64,000 nucleotides of DNA from GCA-003244245 sp050699595 (GTDB lineage Bacteria; Actinomycetota; Actinomycetes; Mycobacteriales; Pseudonocardiaceae), in the NCBI GenBank assembly GCA_050699595.1, contig JBOHFI010000034.1:1-64000 (forward strand), written 5' to 3'. Positions 41,299 to 50,663 of the stretch are shown one piece after another (position 1 is the first letter of the stretch; the number at the start of each line of letters is the position of its first letter). Position numbers and translations under genes: made by a program. The notes beneath the pieces were generated by a model that saw only the letters and a list, made by a program, of their open reading frames with translations, ran no database searches and was not told where the DNA came from.

Positions 41299-41366
41299 TG
41301 CAAGTGACATATTAGTATCATCGTGACGAAAAATTCGCTGCGAGTCTTGCATGGTGACCACTTGCA
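41299..41366. promoter_or_regulatory. AT-rich divergent promoter region with an inverted repeat
   Basis: The 41231-41499 spacer is markedly AT-rich compared with its surroundings. TGCAAGTG (41299-41306) and CACTTGCA (41359-41366) form 8-bp inverted arms. It separates the XRE gene from a divergent small gene and probably carries both promoters and the XRE operator. Inferred from position and composition. Confidence 0.35.
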
Positions 41367-41499
41367 GTGCTTAACTCTGTACAGCCCTGACGCGACTGGC
41401 CACCCGTTTCTGGTCAGGGTCATGGCCGGACCGGCGATGCCCCCCAACTCTGGAGTCGCCGGTCTGGCCATTCCACGACAGCGACAGAGGGGAACAGCT

Positions 41500-41733
41500 A
41501 TGCCCGAACAGTCCGCGGGTCCGCTCAAGAGTCACCGGCACGCCCTCACCGGCCGGGATGTCGACAACCGCAACCGAACCGTGATCTTGTGGCTGGAGTC
41601 GGACCTGGTGTGCGGCCAGGTGTGGCATCATGTCGTGATCACCCTGGACGCGACTCTGCATACCGCTGTGATCTTGACTCTCAAGCAGGCGGCCGAGCTG
41701 GCGGACGCGCTCAGCGTGGCCGCCATGCGCTGA
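41500..41733 (+). CDS. Small hypothetical protein divergent from XRE gene
   Basis: 77 aa from ATG 41500, preceded by AGAGGGGAACAG. It includes NRTVILWLESDLVCGQVWHH and LHTAVILTLKQAAELADALS, looking like a compact beta-then-helix protein. Small proteins of this kind are frequent beside XRE/DUF397 units in actinomycetes. Function unknown. Confidence 0.65.
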   Translation: MPEQSAGPLKSHRHALTGRDVDNRNRTVILWLESDLVCGQVWHHVVITLDATLHTAVILTLKQAAELADALSVAAMR

Positions 41734-41907
41734 GACGAGCTCAGCCCGGGGGATGGGCTGGGCCTCGGCTGCATCGGGGCGCGGGCGGGCGGGCGTCCGC
41801 TTCGCGCGGTATAGGCTCGGCGCAGCGTCACACCGGAGGTAGAACCGGTACGGGGTTGGACAACCTTCGCCAGTGACTCGCCCCGCCCGGTCCCTGAAAG
41901 CGGCTCC

Positions 41908-43089
41908 ATGACCGTCACCCGTCCATCCGGCCCGGCCCGTTTCCGACCCGGCGGCAGCTCGGAGGGAAGATCCCGGCATGGCGGCAGCCTGCGGGGAAAA
42001 TCTCGGCGCGGCGAGCGCCGCCCCGCCATCCCGGGCAGTCTCGTGCTCGCTGCGGGGTGGGCGTGGCGGCTGCTGCTGGTAGGGCTCGTGGGTTACGCCG
42101 TCGTGCGGGTGCTGGCCCTGCTGTCGCCGGTGGTGATCCCGCTGGTTGCGGCGTTGCTGCTGGCGGCGTTGCTGCGGCCGGTCGCCGAGCTGCTGCACCG
42201 TCGCCTGCCCGGGCCGCTGTCCGCACTGCTGACGCTGCTGCTCGGCGTCGTGGTACTGGTCGGTCTGGGATACCTGATCGGCGCGCGCTTCGCCCGGGAG
42301 CTGCCGTCGCTGATCCAACAGTTGGTCGGGACCATCCACCAGCTTCGGACGACGTTCGCGGGTGCCGGCGCGGCTCAACTCCAGCTCGACCAGATCGAGG
42401 CGTCCGTGGTCGACTGGCTACAGCGCAACCGCAGCGAGGCCGTCGGTTATCTGACCGCCGGAGCCGGCTATTTCATCCGATTCTTCGTGCTCACCGTGCT
42501 CACCCTGTTCATCACCTTTTTCCTGCTCTACGACGGCGAACGGATCTGGCGCTGGCTGATCAGTCCGTTGCCGCCGCGTGAGGCGCGCCGGGTGGACCAG
42601 GCTGGGCGCGTGGCCTGGACCACCATCACCGCTTATGTGCGCGGAACCGCGATCATCGCCGCCATCCACGGCATCGTGATCGGCTTCGCGCTGTACCTGT
42701 TGGGCGTGCCGTTGGCGCTCCCGTTGGCCGTGCTGATATTCCTGGGCAGCTTCATCCCGTTCGTCGGTTCGCTGCTCGCCGGTGGGCTGGCTGTCCTGGT
42801 CACGTTCGGTACCCAGGGATGGCTCGTGGCGCTGATCCTGCTGGGCATCCTGCTCGTCGACAACCAGCTCGAAGTCAACCTGCTCCAACCGCTGATCGTC
42901 GGCCGTTACGTGCGGCTGCATCCGCTCGCGATCGGGCTCGCTTTCGCTGTCGGCACCGTGCTCGCCGGAATCGTCGGAGCGATCATCGCCGTGCCCACCG
43001 CCGCCGTCATCAACCAGGTCTTGCCGGCGCTGCGCGGCCCGAACCGCAACCACCGTGCCAGACTGAGATATGGCGACCACGAGCGGTGA
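41908..43089 (+). CDS. AI-2E family membrane transporter
   Basis: 393 aa. After an Arg/Gly-rich N-terminal tail of about 45 residues, about eight hydrophobic helices follow the AI-2E family (PF01594) pattern: SPVVIPLVAALLLAALLRPV near the start, FFVLTVLTLFITFFLLYDGE in the middle, and VPLALPLAVLIFLGSFIPFV and DNQLEVNLLQPLIVGRYVRL near the end. Members transport small molecules or ions such as Na+/H+; the AI-2 role is not general. Confidence 0.9.
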   Translation: MTVTRPSGPARFRPGGSSEGRSRHGGSLRGKSRRGERRPAIPGSLVLAAGWAWRLLLVGLVGYAVVRVLALLSPVVIPLVAALLLAALLRPVAELLHRRLPGPLSALLTLLLGVVVLVGLGYLIGARFARELPSLIQQLVGTIHQLRTTFAGAGAAQLQLDQIEASVVDWLQRNRSEAVGYLTAGAGYFIRFFVLTVLTLFITFFLLYDGERIWRWLISPLPPREARRVDQAGRVAWTTITAYVRGTAIIAAIHGIVIGFALYLLGVPLALPLAVLIFLGSFIPFVGSLLAGGLAVLVTFGTQGWLVALILLGILLVDNQLEVNLLQPLIVGRYVRLHPLAIGLAFAVGTVLAGIVGAIIAVPTAAVINQVLPALRGPNRNHRARLRYGDHER

Positions 43090-43180
43090 CGACGAGGGAC
43101 CGGCCTGAGTCAGGTTTACGCAGGCGGTGACAAGGGCACTCCAGGCGGTGGATACTAGCGTCGGAACTGGAGGCTGGACG

Positions 43181-43513
43181 ATGGTGGACACCGCGCTACA
43201 CGAGAGTGAATTATGGCACGAGTTCCGTCGGGTGGTGAACATGTCCTCGCAGGAGCTTGCTGCCTGGCTGCGCACCCGCTCGTCGGGCCCGGACGCGGAA
43301 AACCTCCCCGTGCAGAGGGGTACTCCCACCGGCCAACAGGTGCTGCGCATTCTGAGCAAACGCCGGGCCGACCTCACCGCCGACGATTTCCAGGTGATGC
43401 GCGCAGTGATCCGGCGAGTGCACGCCGAGCGCGGGGGCCATGGGCGGGCCGCTCGGGATGGTTGGCGGCACCGCGTGATGTCGCTCGGTCACGACCCGCT
43501 CAAGCCGGTATGA
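43181..43513 (+). CDS. DUF3140 protein
   Basis: 110 aa from ATG 43181, preceded by a GGAGG 8 nt upstream. It contains the family pattern ELWHEFRRVVNMSSQELAAW, then LRILSKRRADLTADDFQVMR and a C-terminal RHRVMSLGHDPLKP. DUF3140 proteins are small actinobacterial proteins of unknown function, predicted to bind DNA or nucleotides. It follows the AI-2E gene by about 90 bp. Confidence 0.85.
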   Translation: MVDTALHESELWHEFRRVVNMSSQELAAWLRTRSSGPDAENLPVQRGTPTGQQVLRILSKRRADLTADDFQVMRAVIRRVHAERGGHGRAARDGWRHRVMSLGHDPLKPV

Positions 43514-43696
43514 GCCACGGGCGAGACGCCTTAGCCGTCCCTTGTGGGGTGCGCCGCCATCTCCTCGTCGTGTGCTGAACCCCGCCTGTTCACCCTCGGG
43601 GTGCAGGGTGCCCCGGTGAGCCGGCATCGGCGCGACCCGACCGCCACCCGCTCCGCGCGGCGTTACCAGGGCGGGACCACCGATCCGGGGAGGATC

Positions 43697-44590
43697 GTGG
43701 TCTCTAAGTTGTGTAAGGATTTCGGCTCGATCCGGGCGGTGGATCGGTTGAGTTTCACCGTCGAGCCCGGCGCGGTGACCGGTTTCCTCGGCCCCAACGG
43801 CGCTGGTAAGACCACCACCCTGCGGGCACTGCTGGGCCTGGTCGAACCGACCTCGGGTACCGCGACGATCGAGGGCCTCCGCTACGCGGAGCTGATCGAC
43901 CCGTTACGGACGGTCGGCGCCGCCCTGGAATCCTCCAGCTTCCACCCGGCCCGCAGCGGGCTGGCTCACCTGCGGATCTACTGCGCGGTCGCGGGCATCC
44001 GCGACCAGCGCGCGGCGGAGGTGCTCGAGCTCGTCGGGCTGGGCGAGGCGGGGCGCCGGAAAGTCCGCGGCTACTCCCTGGGCATGCGCCAACGGCTCGC
44101 GCTGGCGGCCGCGCTGCTCGGCGACCCACCGGTGCTGATCCTGGACGAACCCGCCAACGGGCTCGACCCCGAAGGCATCGCGTGGCTGCGGGCGTTCCTG
44201 CGCGAGCTGGCCCGCGAGGGGCGCACCGTGCTGGTCTCCAGCCACGCCCTGGCCGAGGTCGAACAGACCGTGGACCGAGTGGTGATCGTGCACCGCGGCC
44301 GGCTGGTCCGCCAGGCCGGCCTGGCCGAGCTGTCCCAGGAGCACAGCGTCACCGTGCGGGCCGAGGGCCCCGACCCGCACGCGCTGCTCCGGGCGCTCGC
44401 CGGGACCGGAGCCGAGGTCGAGTGGGCCGGGGCGCGGGCACTGCGGATCCGGGGCATCGACGCCCCCATGGTCGGGCATCTGGCCCACACCGCGCGGATC
44501 GAGCTGCACGAGTTGAGCACCCAGCGCGGTGACCTCGAAGCGGTCTTCCTCGCGCTGACCTCCGAGGGTGCGCCGGCGGGCACGCCGTGA
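43697..44590 (+). CDS. ABC transporter ATP-binding protein (exporter)
   Basis: 297 aa from GTG 43697 with GGGGAGGATC upstream. Walker A FLGPNGAGKTTTLRALLGL, signature RGYSLGMRQRLALAAALLG, Walker B VLILDEPANGLDPEG and switch VSSHALAEVEQ are intact. The C-terminal domain resembles NosF/BcrA-type exporter ATPases. It overlaps its permease by four bases. Confidence 0.93.
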   Translation: MVSKLCKDFGSIRAVDRLSFTVEPGAVTGFLGPNGAGKTTTLRALLGLVEPTSGTATIEGLRYAELIDPLRTVGAALESSSFHPARSGLAHLRIYCAVAGIRDQRAAEVLELVGLGEAGRRKVRGYSLGMRQRLALAAALLGDPPVLILDEPANGLDPEGIAWLRAFLRELAREGRTVLVSSHALAEVEQTVDRVVIVHRGRLVRQAGLAELSQEHSVTVRAEGPDPHALLRALAGTGAEVEWAGARALRIRGIDAPMVGHLAHTARIELHELSTQRGDLEAVFLALTSEGAPAGTP

Positions 44591-45348
44591 CCGGGCTGAT
44601 CCGCGCCGAGTTCCGCAAGCTCACCGCCACCACGTTGTGGTGGTGGATGCTGTTCGGGTCCCTGGCCCTCACCGCCCTGTTCGTCAGCCTGTTCATCGCC
44701 TTCAGCGGTTCTGCCGGTGACCGCGCCCTACCGCTGAGCACCGTGGCGGAGCAACGCACCATCCTCTCCTTCGCCTCCAGCGCCACCGTGCTGGTCGGGA
44801 TCCTCGGCGCGGTCGCGATGACCGCCGAGTTCCGCCACCTCACGGCCACTCCGACCTTTCTGGTCACCCCCCGACGCGGCCGGGTCGTGGTGGCCAAGCT
44901 GATCACCTACACGGTGGTCGGGTTCGGCTTCGGGCTCGCCTGCCTGGTCCTCGCGATCGCGATCGCGCTGCCCTGGCTCAGTGCCAAAGGCATCACCGTG
45001 TCCCTGACCGACCCCGGGCTGTCCCTGACCGCGCTCGGCGTGCTCACCGCCGTGACCATCTACGGCCCGCTCGGGGTCGGCCTCGGCGCTCTGGTCCGTA
45101 ACCAAGTCGCCGCCGTGGTCGGGTTCCTGGTCTACCTGTTCATTCTCGACCCCCTCCTCACCGCCATCCCCGCCCTGCGGCCGGTGACCCAGTACCTACC
45201 CGGGCCGGCCGGCGACGCCCTCACCGGCCGCTCCGCCCCGAACCTATCCCTGCTGCCCGGCTGGGCTGGCGGGCTCCTGCTCGTCGGCTACGCCCTGGTC
45301 CTGGCCGTGCTCGGCGCCCGCTTCGCGCTGCGCCGTGACGTGACGTGA
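44587..45348 (+). CDS. ABC-2 type permease
   Basis: 253 aa, six hydrophobic helices after a short TGLIRAEFRKLTATTLWWWM N-terminus, which is common in bacitracin/lantibiotic-type ABC-2 permeases. ATPase and permease are translationally coupled (GTGA) and form an export system of unknown substrate. Confidence 0.88.
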   Translation: MTGLIRAEFRKLTATTLWWWMLFGSLALTALFVSLFIAFSGSAGDRALPLSTVAEQRTILSFASSATVLVGILGAVAMTAEFRHLTATPTFLVTPRRGRVVVAKLITYTVVGFGFGLACLVLAIAIALPWLSAKGITVSLTDPGLSLTALGVLTAVTIYGPLGVGLGALVRNQVAAVVGFLVYLFILDPLLTAIPALRPVTQYLPGPAGDALTGRSAPNLSLLPGWAGGLLLVGYALVLAVLGARFALRRDVT

Positions 45349-45607
45349 CGTTCACCCGGATTGTCCAGCCGGATTTTGCCTGCGATTAACCGATCCCGGG
45401 CGGGGCGATAACCGAACCCTCTCTAGTGTCGGTTACAGAAACCCTGTGCCACCTCGCGCGGAAACCGCAGCCAGGTGTGCCGATGCCGGCGCGTCGCCCG
45501 GGGATACACTCCCTCCCGTCCCCGGGCGACCGCCTACTCAAGCGGGTGGCGTGGGCAGTGCACGTGTTCCGTTGACCGATCCGGTTGGAGTCGTCAGGCT
45601 CGACGGT

Positions 45608-46612
45608 GTGACCGATGCCGCGCCTGCCTCCCGGGTGAGCGCTTGGCGCTACGCCCTGAGCACGACCAACCCGCCGGATGGCCCGATCGACGCGGTGACC
45701 CGCTGGATCGTGGTCTCCCGCGCCGCCGTGCTGCCGATGACGCTGGTCGCCGGGCTGGTGGCCGGGCTGCTCGCCGCCCGCGCGCCCGTCGTCGACTGGC
45801 GCTGGCTCGTCCTGGCCGTCGTCGGGATCACGCTCGCGCACCTGGCCAACAACCTGATGAACGACCTCTACGACACCAGCACCGGGTCGGACACCGCGAG
45901 CTACCCGCGGGCGCTGTATGCCCCGCACCCGATCCTGTCCGGGTTGGTCACTCGCCGGGCACTGGTCGTGGCGGTGCTGGTCGTCAACGCCGCTGACCTG
46001 GCGATCCTCGTGGTACTCGCCTTCGCGCGGGGCTGGCCCGTGGTGGCGTTCGCACTGGCCGGGTTCGTGCTGTCGGTGGCCTACACCGCGCCGCCGCTGC
46101 GGCTGAAGAAACGTGGACTGGGGGAGCCGGACGTGCTCGTGGTGTGGGGCCCGCTGATGGTCGGTGGCACGTACTACGCAGCGGTCGGGTCGCTGTCCTG
46201 GCAGGTGCTGCTGGCATCGCTGCCCTATGCGCTGCTGTGCACGTCGGTGCTGATGGGCAAGCACACCGACAAGATCGTCTACGACGAGCCGTTGGGGATC
46301 CGCACGCTGCCGGTGCTGCTGGGCGAGCGGCGGGCCCGGGTGGCGACGCTGGCCCTGATGGTGGGCTGCTACCTGCTCATCGTGGTATGCGTGCTCCTCG
46401 GCGCGCTGCCGTGGCCGGCGCTGCTCACGCTCGGCGGGCTCTACCGACTGGCCACGGTGTGGCCGTGGTTTCGCCGGCCCCGCCCGGAGCAGCCGCCACG
46501 CCCGGTGCCGGTGTGGCCGCTGTGGTTCGCCGCACTGGCGTTCGTGCACCTGAGGGTCGCCGGCCCGCTGCTTGTCCTCGGCCTCGCCGTGGCCGCCATC
46601 GCGGGGATCTGA
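45608..46612 (+). CDS. UbiA-family prenyltransferase (MenA-like)
   Basis: 334 aa from GTG 45608; the frame is open to 45446, so an earlier start is possible. About eight hydrophobic helices. The first Asp-rich motif is NNLMNDLYDTSTGSD and the second is KHTDKIVYDEPLGIRTLPVL, the pattern of UbiA enzymes that transfer a prenyl chain to an aromatic or similar acceptor. Menaquinone-like synthesis is possible, but the genes around it do not tell. A DUF1015 gene follows 8 bp later. Confidence 0.82.
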   Translation: MTDAAPASRVSAWRYALSTTNPPDGPIDAVTRWIVVSRAAVLPMTLVAGLVAGLLAARAPVVDWRWLVLAVVGITLAHLANNLMNDLYDTSTGSDTASYPRALYAPHPILSGLVTRRALVVAVLVVNAADLAILVVLAFARGWPVVAFALAGFVLSVAYTAPPLRLKKRGLGEPDVLVVWGPLMVGGTYYAAVGSLSWQVLLASLPYALLCTSVLMGKHTDKIVYDEPLGIRTLPVLLGERRARVATLALMVGCYLLIVVCVLLGALPWPALLTLGGLYRLATVWPWFRRPRPEQPPRPVPVWPLWFAALAFVHLRVAGPLLVLGLAVAAIAGI

Positions 46613-46620
46613 CATCTCCG

Positions 46621-47814
46621 GTGACCGGGTGGGTGCGGGCGATCAGGCGCGGCTGGGTGGTCGCCGATGGTGTGCCCGGACCCGACGTCGATGAGTTCGC
46701 TGAGGCCACCGACGTGGTATCGGCGCTGGCCGGGCCTTCGAGCGGCGGTGACACGTTGCTGGCCGTGCAGCACCCGCATCGCACGCCCCGCGCGTTGGCT
46801 GACGGGCTGTCGCTAGCCGAGGCGTTGCCGGCCGCCCGGCAAGCCCTGGACCGGTTGCGTGCCGGCGCGTATCGCCAGGTGGCCGACGTGCTGGCGCCGT
46901 ATCGGGTGGACGGCCCGGACGGGGTGGCCCTCGGGGTGTTGTGTCTGGTCGATCCCGCCGCCGTGGATGTGCACGGGGCGTCCTGGGTGCGACACAGCGA
47001 GGAGGTCTATCCGCGGGTGGTGGCCGAACGCGCCGCGGTGTTCACCGGGCTTGGCTGCGCGACCAGCGCGGCGATGCTCGTGCCCGTCACCGACGGTGAT
47101 CAGCTGACCGCAGCCGTGCAGGACACCATCGACGCCCTGGGAGCACCGGTGGTGTCGACCACCGATTCCGGCGGTCGGACCCACCGACTGTGGTTGCTGG
47201 GCCCCGGAGCCGGGCAGGATGCCATGCTTGCCATGCTGGCGCGTGGTCCACTGCTGGTCGCCGACGGCAATCACCGAGTGACCGCCGCCGTGGCCGGCGG
47301 TCGGTCCGGCCTGCTCGCCTTGGTGACCGGCGGGCCCGCGCTGCGCATCGGCGCGATCCACCGGGCACTGGTCGGTACCGGGCTGACGTCTGATGATCTG
47401 GCGCAGGCGTGGCGTGGCGCCGGTCTGGCGGTGTGGGAGGTCCGGGAGCTGGGCCCTCCGCCGGGCCCACCGGCCCGGCCTGGCAGCGTGGTGGTGCGGA
47501 CATCCGGCGCCGACCTGCTGGTCACCTTGCCCGGACCAGAGACGGGTGAACCGATACCTCGGATTGACCACGGGTTGGTGGAGCGGTTGCTCATCGCCGA
47601 CGCGCTGGGCATCGACCCGGAAGGTCCACAGGTGCGCGCCCTGCCGGCCGGGCATCTGGTAGGCCCGCAGATCGACGCCGTGCTGCACCTGGCCCCGGTG
47701 CCGTTCGCCGACGTGCTCGCCGTGCACCGGCAAGGTCGTCGGATGCCGCGCAAGAGCACCTATTTCACCCCGAAACCACGCAGCGGGCTGTTGCTGGCCG
47801 ACCTCGCGGATTAG
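46621..47814 (+). CDS. DUF1015 family protein
   Basis: 397 aa from GTG 46621. Family patterns include LLAVQHPHRTPRALADGLSL, the VADGNHRVTAAVAGG motif and the C-terminal RRMPRKSTYFTPKPRSGLLL. One DUF1015 relative is the archaeal free-serine kinase SerK, but that role cannot be assumed here. Only 8 bp separate it from the UbiA gene, so they may be co-transcribed. Confidence 0.88.
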   Translation: MTGWVRAIRRGWVVADGVPGPDVDEFAEATDVVSALAGPSSGGDTLLAVQHPHRTPRALADGLSLAEALPAARQALDRLRAGAYRQVADVLAPYRVDGPDGVALGVLCLVDPAAVDVHGASWVRHSEEVYPRVVAERAAVFTGLGCATSAAMLVPVTDGDQLTAAVQDTIDALGAPVVSTTDSGGRTHRLWLLGPGAGQDAMLAMLARGPLLVADGNHRVTAAVAGGRSGLLALVTGGPALRIGAIHRALVGTGLTSDDLAQAWRGAGLAVWEVRELGPPPGPPARPGSVVVRTSGADLLVTLPGPETGEPIPRIDHGLVERLLIADALGIDPEGPQVRALPAGHLVGPQIDAVLHLAPVPFADVLAVHRQGRRMPRKSTYFTPKPRSGLLLADLAD

Positions 47815-47854
47815 GGATTGCGTCGCGCGGGGGCCGGTCAGGGCTTGTTCAGAT

Positions 47855-48634
47855 TCAGGGCTTGTTCAGGTGCGCGGCAAGGACGCGCATCACCGACCGC
47901 GGGCTCACGCGCAACGATTCCAGTGCGACCTTGTTCTGCACGCCTGGGACCGCGATCGTCTTGCCCTTCAGCATAGAGCGGTAGCCATACAGTGCGACCG
48001 CGGCCGCGTCCGCCGAACTGGTGAACAACGCCGCGCCCTCCATGCTGGCCACGTGCGCGAACTCGGTCGCCGTCGCGCCCGGGCAGAGCACCGTGGCCGT
48101 GACGCCCGTGCCGCGCAGCTCATAGGCGAGTGCCTCGGTGAAGTTGAGCACGTACGCCTTGGAGGCGTAGTACGTCGCCATGAACGGTCCCGGCAGGAAC
48201 CCCGCCAACGAGCCGACGTTCAGGACGCGGCCGCTGCGGCGCGCGACCATCGCCGGCAGGATCAGGCCCGTCAGCTGCGTGAGTGCCTTGATGTTGAGCT
48301 CGATCAGGTCCAGCTCGCGCGCGAGGTCCAGCTTGGCGAAGGCTCCGTTGGTCCCGAACCCGGCGTTGTTGACCAGGAACTCCACTTCGATACCGGCCTG
48401 TGTGACCTCCTCGTGCAGATGCAGCGGTGCTGTCGGATCGGTCAGGTCGGCGGCGATGACCCTCGGGTGGATCCCGTACACCTCGCGCAGTTCGGTGGCC
48501 AGCTGATCGAGCTTGTCCCGACGGCGGGCGACGAGCACGAGGTCGTGACCGTCCTGGGCGAACAGCCGCGCGAAATGCGCGCCGAGCCCAGCTGAGGCGC
48601 CGGTGACCAGAGCTGTCTTTGCGGTGCGTGGCAT
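47855..48634 (-). CDS. SDR-family short-chain dehydrogenase
   Basis: 259 aa classical SDR. NAD(P)-binding loop is ALVTGASAGLGAHFARLFAQ; the NNAGFG motif is present; the catalytic Ser lies in VLNVGSLAGFLPG, and Tyr/Lys in YYASKAYVLNF. It reduces a ketone or oxidises an alcohol; the substrate is unknown. It is the last of a minus-strand run of genes starting with the luciferase-like oxidoreductase, but 32 bp separates it from the gene before. Confidence 0.92.
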   Translation of the reverse strand: MPRTAKTALVTGASAGLGAHFARLFAQDGHDLVLVARRRDKLDQLATELREVYGIHPRVIAADLTDPTAPLHLHEEVTQAGIEVEFLVNNAGFGTNGAFAKLDLARELDLIELNIKALTQLTGLILPAMVARRSGRVLNVGSLAGFLPGPFMATYYASKAYVLNFTEALAYELRGTGVTATVLCPGATATEFAHVASMEGAALFTSSADAAAVALYGYRSMLKGKTIAVPGVQNKVALESLRVSPRSVMRVLAAHLNKP

Positions 48635-48666
48635 GTCGAGTTCCCCTCTTGGGGCGCGCGGGCGGG

Positions 48667-49125
48667 TCAGCGTTCGGGCAGGGCCTCGCGCACCCGCTGG
48701 ATCGCCTCCGCGTTGGCTTCCGGATCCCGGCTCAAGGCCCGCACGTCGGAGACGATGCGGTTGACCTGGTCGAGCGTCGCCTCCTCCTTGACCTCCGCGA
48801 TCCGCTCGGCGAGCTTGTGGAGCTGCTCCAGCGCGTCGATGTCCGCCTCGTCGAGGCCCTGGCGGGACTGCTGTCGAACCAGCACATCGACGGCCTCGAC
48901 GAGCTTGCCGAGCTGGCGGCCGTAGCCGGCCACCTGGGTGACGATGCGTTTCTCCAGCTCCGGGTTGCCAGAGCTGGTGGCGTTGATGTTGACCAGGCCG
49001 AACGAGGGCGAGATATCCTGGGTCACGTCACCGGACAGCGGCGCCCGGATGCCGAACATCGACAGCCACGCCTGCCACATCTGCCACGGGTTCAGCGGCC
49101 CCGAGCCGCGGCGATCGTCGGGCAT
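48667..49125 (-). CDS. Hypothetical helical protein in the ATP-grasp operon
   Basis: 152 aa. After NPWQMWQAWLSMFGIRAPLS, the second half is strongly helical with heptad-like Leu/Val spacing (LGKLVEAVDVLVRQQSRQGL, LEQLHKLAERIAEVKEEATL). It probably forms a coiled-coil or phasin-like bundle. It is 74 bp downstream of the frameshifted dioxygenase-like gene on the same strand. No family recognised. Confidence 0.6.
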   Translation of the reverse strand: MPDDRRGSGPLNPWQMWQAWLSMFGIRAPLSGDVTQDISPSFGLVNINATSSGNPELEKRIVTQVAGYGRQLGKLVEAVDVLVRQQSRQGLDEADIDALEQLHKLAERIAEVKEEATLDQVNRIVSDVRALSRDPEANAEAIQRVREALPER

Positions 49126-49199
49126 GGTTGCGCACTCTCCTCGCGTGGTCGTGTCCGCCGCCGTCCAGGTCGGCCGTGCTCACGGTGGTGATGACCGGC

Positions 49200-49740
49200 T
49201 TACCAGTACAGCAGCCAGTCGTTGGCGCTGTCGATCCATCCGCGCTGCATCGCACGTTGGAAGTCGTCGTAGGTCGCCTGCCAGGTGTTGAGTCCGCCGC
49301 CCGCTGCGGGAAGCTGGATGGGCAGCGTGTACGACAGCAGCCGGCTGGGATCGGTGCCGGGCGGCCAGTCGAACGCAAGGTATTGCAGGTCGAAGTGAAT
49401 AGGTGCGCGGAGTTTGGTGAAGACCGCAGGCGCCAGCCACACGTGGAACTCCGGCAGGGACAGGTCCTCGCGGTAGTGCGCTGGAGCACCAAGATGTTCT
49501 TCGAGCCTGTCCTGGATCAGCTCGTACAGCCAGCCGAATCGCTCCCACAGCAGGGGCCGGTACTCGTGTGTCCGGCGATGGTAGTCACCGGTGCGGGTTC
49601 TCAGCCAGGTCGAGGTAGCTGGGCGTTCCGAGGGTGAAGAAGGCGCTGCCGCGCGAGATCCCGGAGGGCCGGAGACGGTGTACCGCTTCCCTGATGTCCA
49701 GGATCTGCTCGCCGGTGAGCACGTCCAGCGAGGTGATCAC
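49200..49740 (-). pseudogene. Dioxygenase-like gene of the ATP-grasp operon, frameshifted
   Basis: GTG 49740 overlaps the ATP-grasp stop (GTGA). The first 52 codons (ITSLDVLTGEQILDIREAVH, AFFTLGTPSYLDLAENPHR) end at a TGA near 49588; the reading continues in another frame as DYHRRTHEYRPLLWERFGWL, YREDLSLPEFHVWLAPAVF, IHFDLQYLAFDWPPG, SYTLPIQLPAAGGGLNTW. Together they give about 180 aa. The His-x-Asp in IHFDLQY and the Pro/Gly-rich C-terminus resemble 2-oxoglutarate/Fe(II) dioxygenases that hydroxylate peptides, though this is a weak match. The join is likely a 1-base indel. Confidence 0.45.
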
Positions 49741-50641
49741 GGTGCCGCCCCGCTGAGGAGGTCGAGCAGGCTAGCGGTCACCGCGCCGCTCAGTTCGCGG
49801 TCGTACCAGTCGTAACCGGGCATCGGGTTGGCCTCCAATGCCCAATACGTGCCGTCGGGGTCCATTTTGAGGTCCCAGCCCGCGAGAAGCATGCCGGCGT
49901 CGCGCGTGCTCGTGACCAGCTGATCCGCCAGTGCCGCAGGCAGATCGCAGTCCGTTATGCGAATGTTCGCGGCGACCGTGGTCCGGTAGTCCACCACGGC
50001 GGGTGCCTCGATCTCCTGGGCGTGGATGCGGATACCGCAGATGTGGACGCGGACGTCGTTGCCGACGATGTAGCGCTGAAGGTGCACCGGCCCACGCGTC
50101 GCGGTGAACCCGTCGAAGTCCTCCGGTCCGACTAGGCGGGTGGTCGCGCGGGCGCCGCAGAGGGCCTTGACGATCGTGGGCCCGTGAGCGGCGAACGTCC
50201 GCAGCCGGTCGGGGTCGGAGCTGGTCAGGCTTTCCGGTACGCGGAAGCCGGCGCGGCCGAGCCTCGCCTCGTGGAGCGGTTTGGAGCCATTGTCCGCCCA
50301 CATGCTGGGCCGGTTGACGACGCACCCTGGCACGTGATCCAGCCAGGCCGGCAGCGCGGCGACCAGCCATCGCCATCGGGTTGCACGCTGCGGGTCTGGC
50401 TCGATCTTCGACAGGTCGATGATCCGGCAGAAGTACCCACCCACCGGGTCCAGATCGTGTCTCCGTCCGCCGGTGTGCAGCCAACTCGCGCCGTCGTCGG
50501 GGATCGCCAGTCTCCAGTCACCGGACGCGACCACCTCGCGCAGATCGATCGCGACGACTCTGCCCCGCGTCGGACCGTCTCCTCCACGAAATGCGCGTAT
50601 GTTCCGTCGGAACCGAGGCCGATCGCATACGCGGTGCTCAT
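49737..50641 (-). pseudogene. RimK-like ATP-grasp peptide ligase, frameshifted
   Basis: ATG 50641 follows GGGAGAA. The first frame gives MSTAYAIGLGSDGTYAHFVE up to about 50575; the rest lies in another frame from VVAIDLREVVASGDWRLAIP onward to 49737. The body matches RiPP ATP-grasp ligases (graspetide type): CVVNRPSMWADNGSKPLHEA, RVPESLTSSDPDRL, TIVKALCGARA, VHLQRYIVGNDVRVHICGIR, and the metal-binding LEANPMPGYDWYD. Only a single-base deletion separates an otherwise full-length enzyme. It may be inactive or reflect a sequencing error. Confidence 0.65.
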
Positions 50642-50663
50642 GATTCTCCCGGCGGCTGATCCA

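Noticed and set aside
46144..46620. N-terminal extension of the DUF1015 protein
   Set aside because: It lies out of frame within the UbiA gene; GTG 46621 fits the family start.
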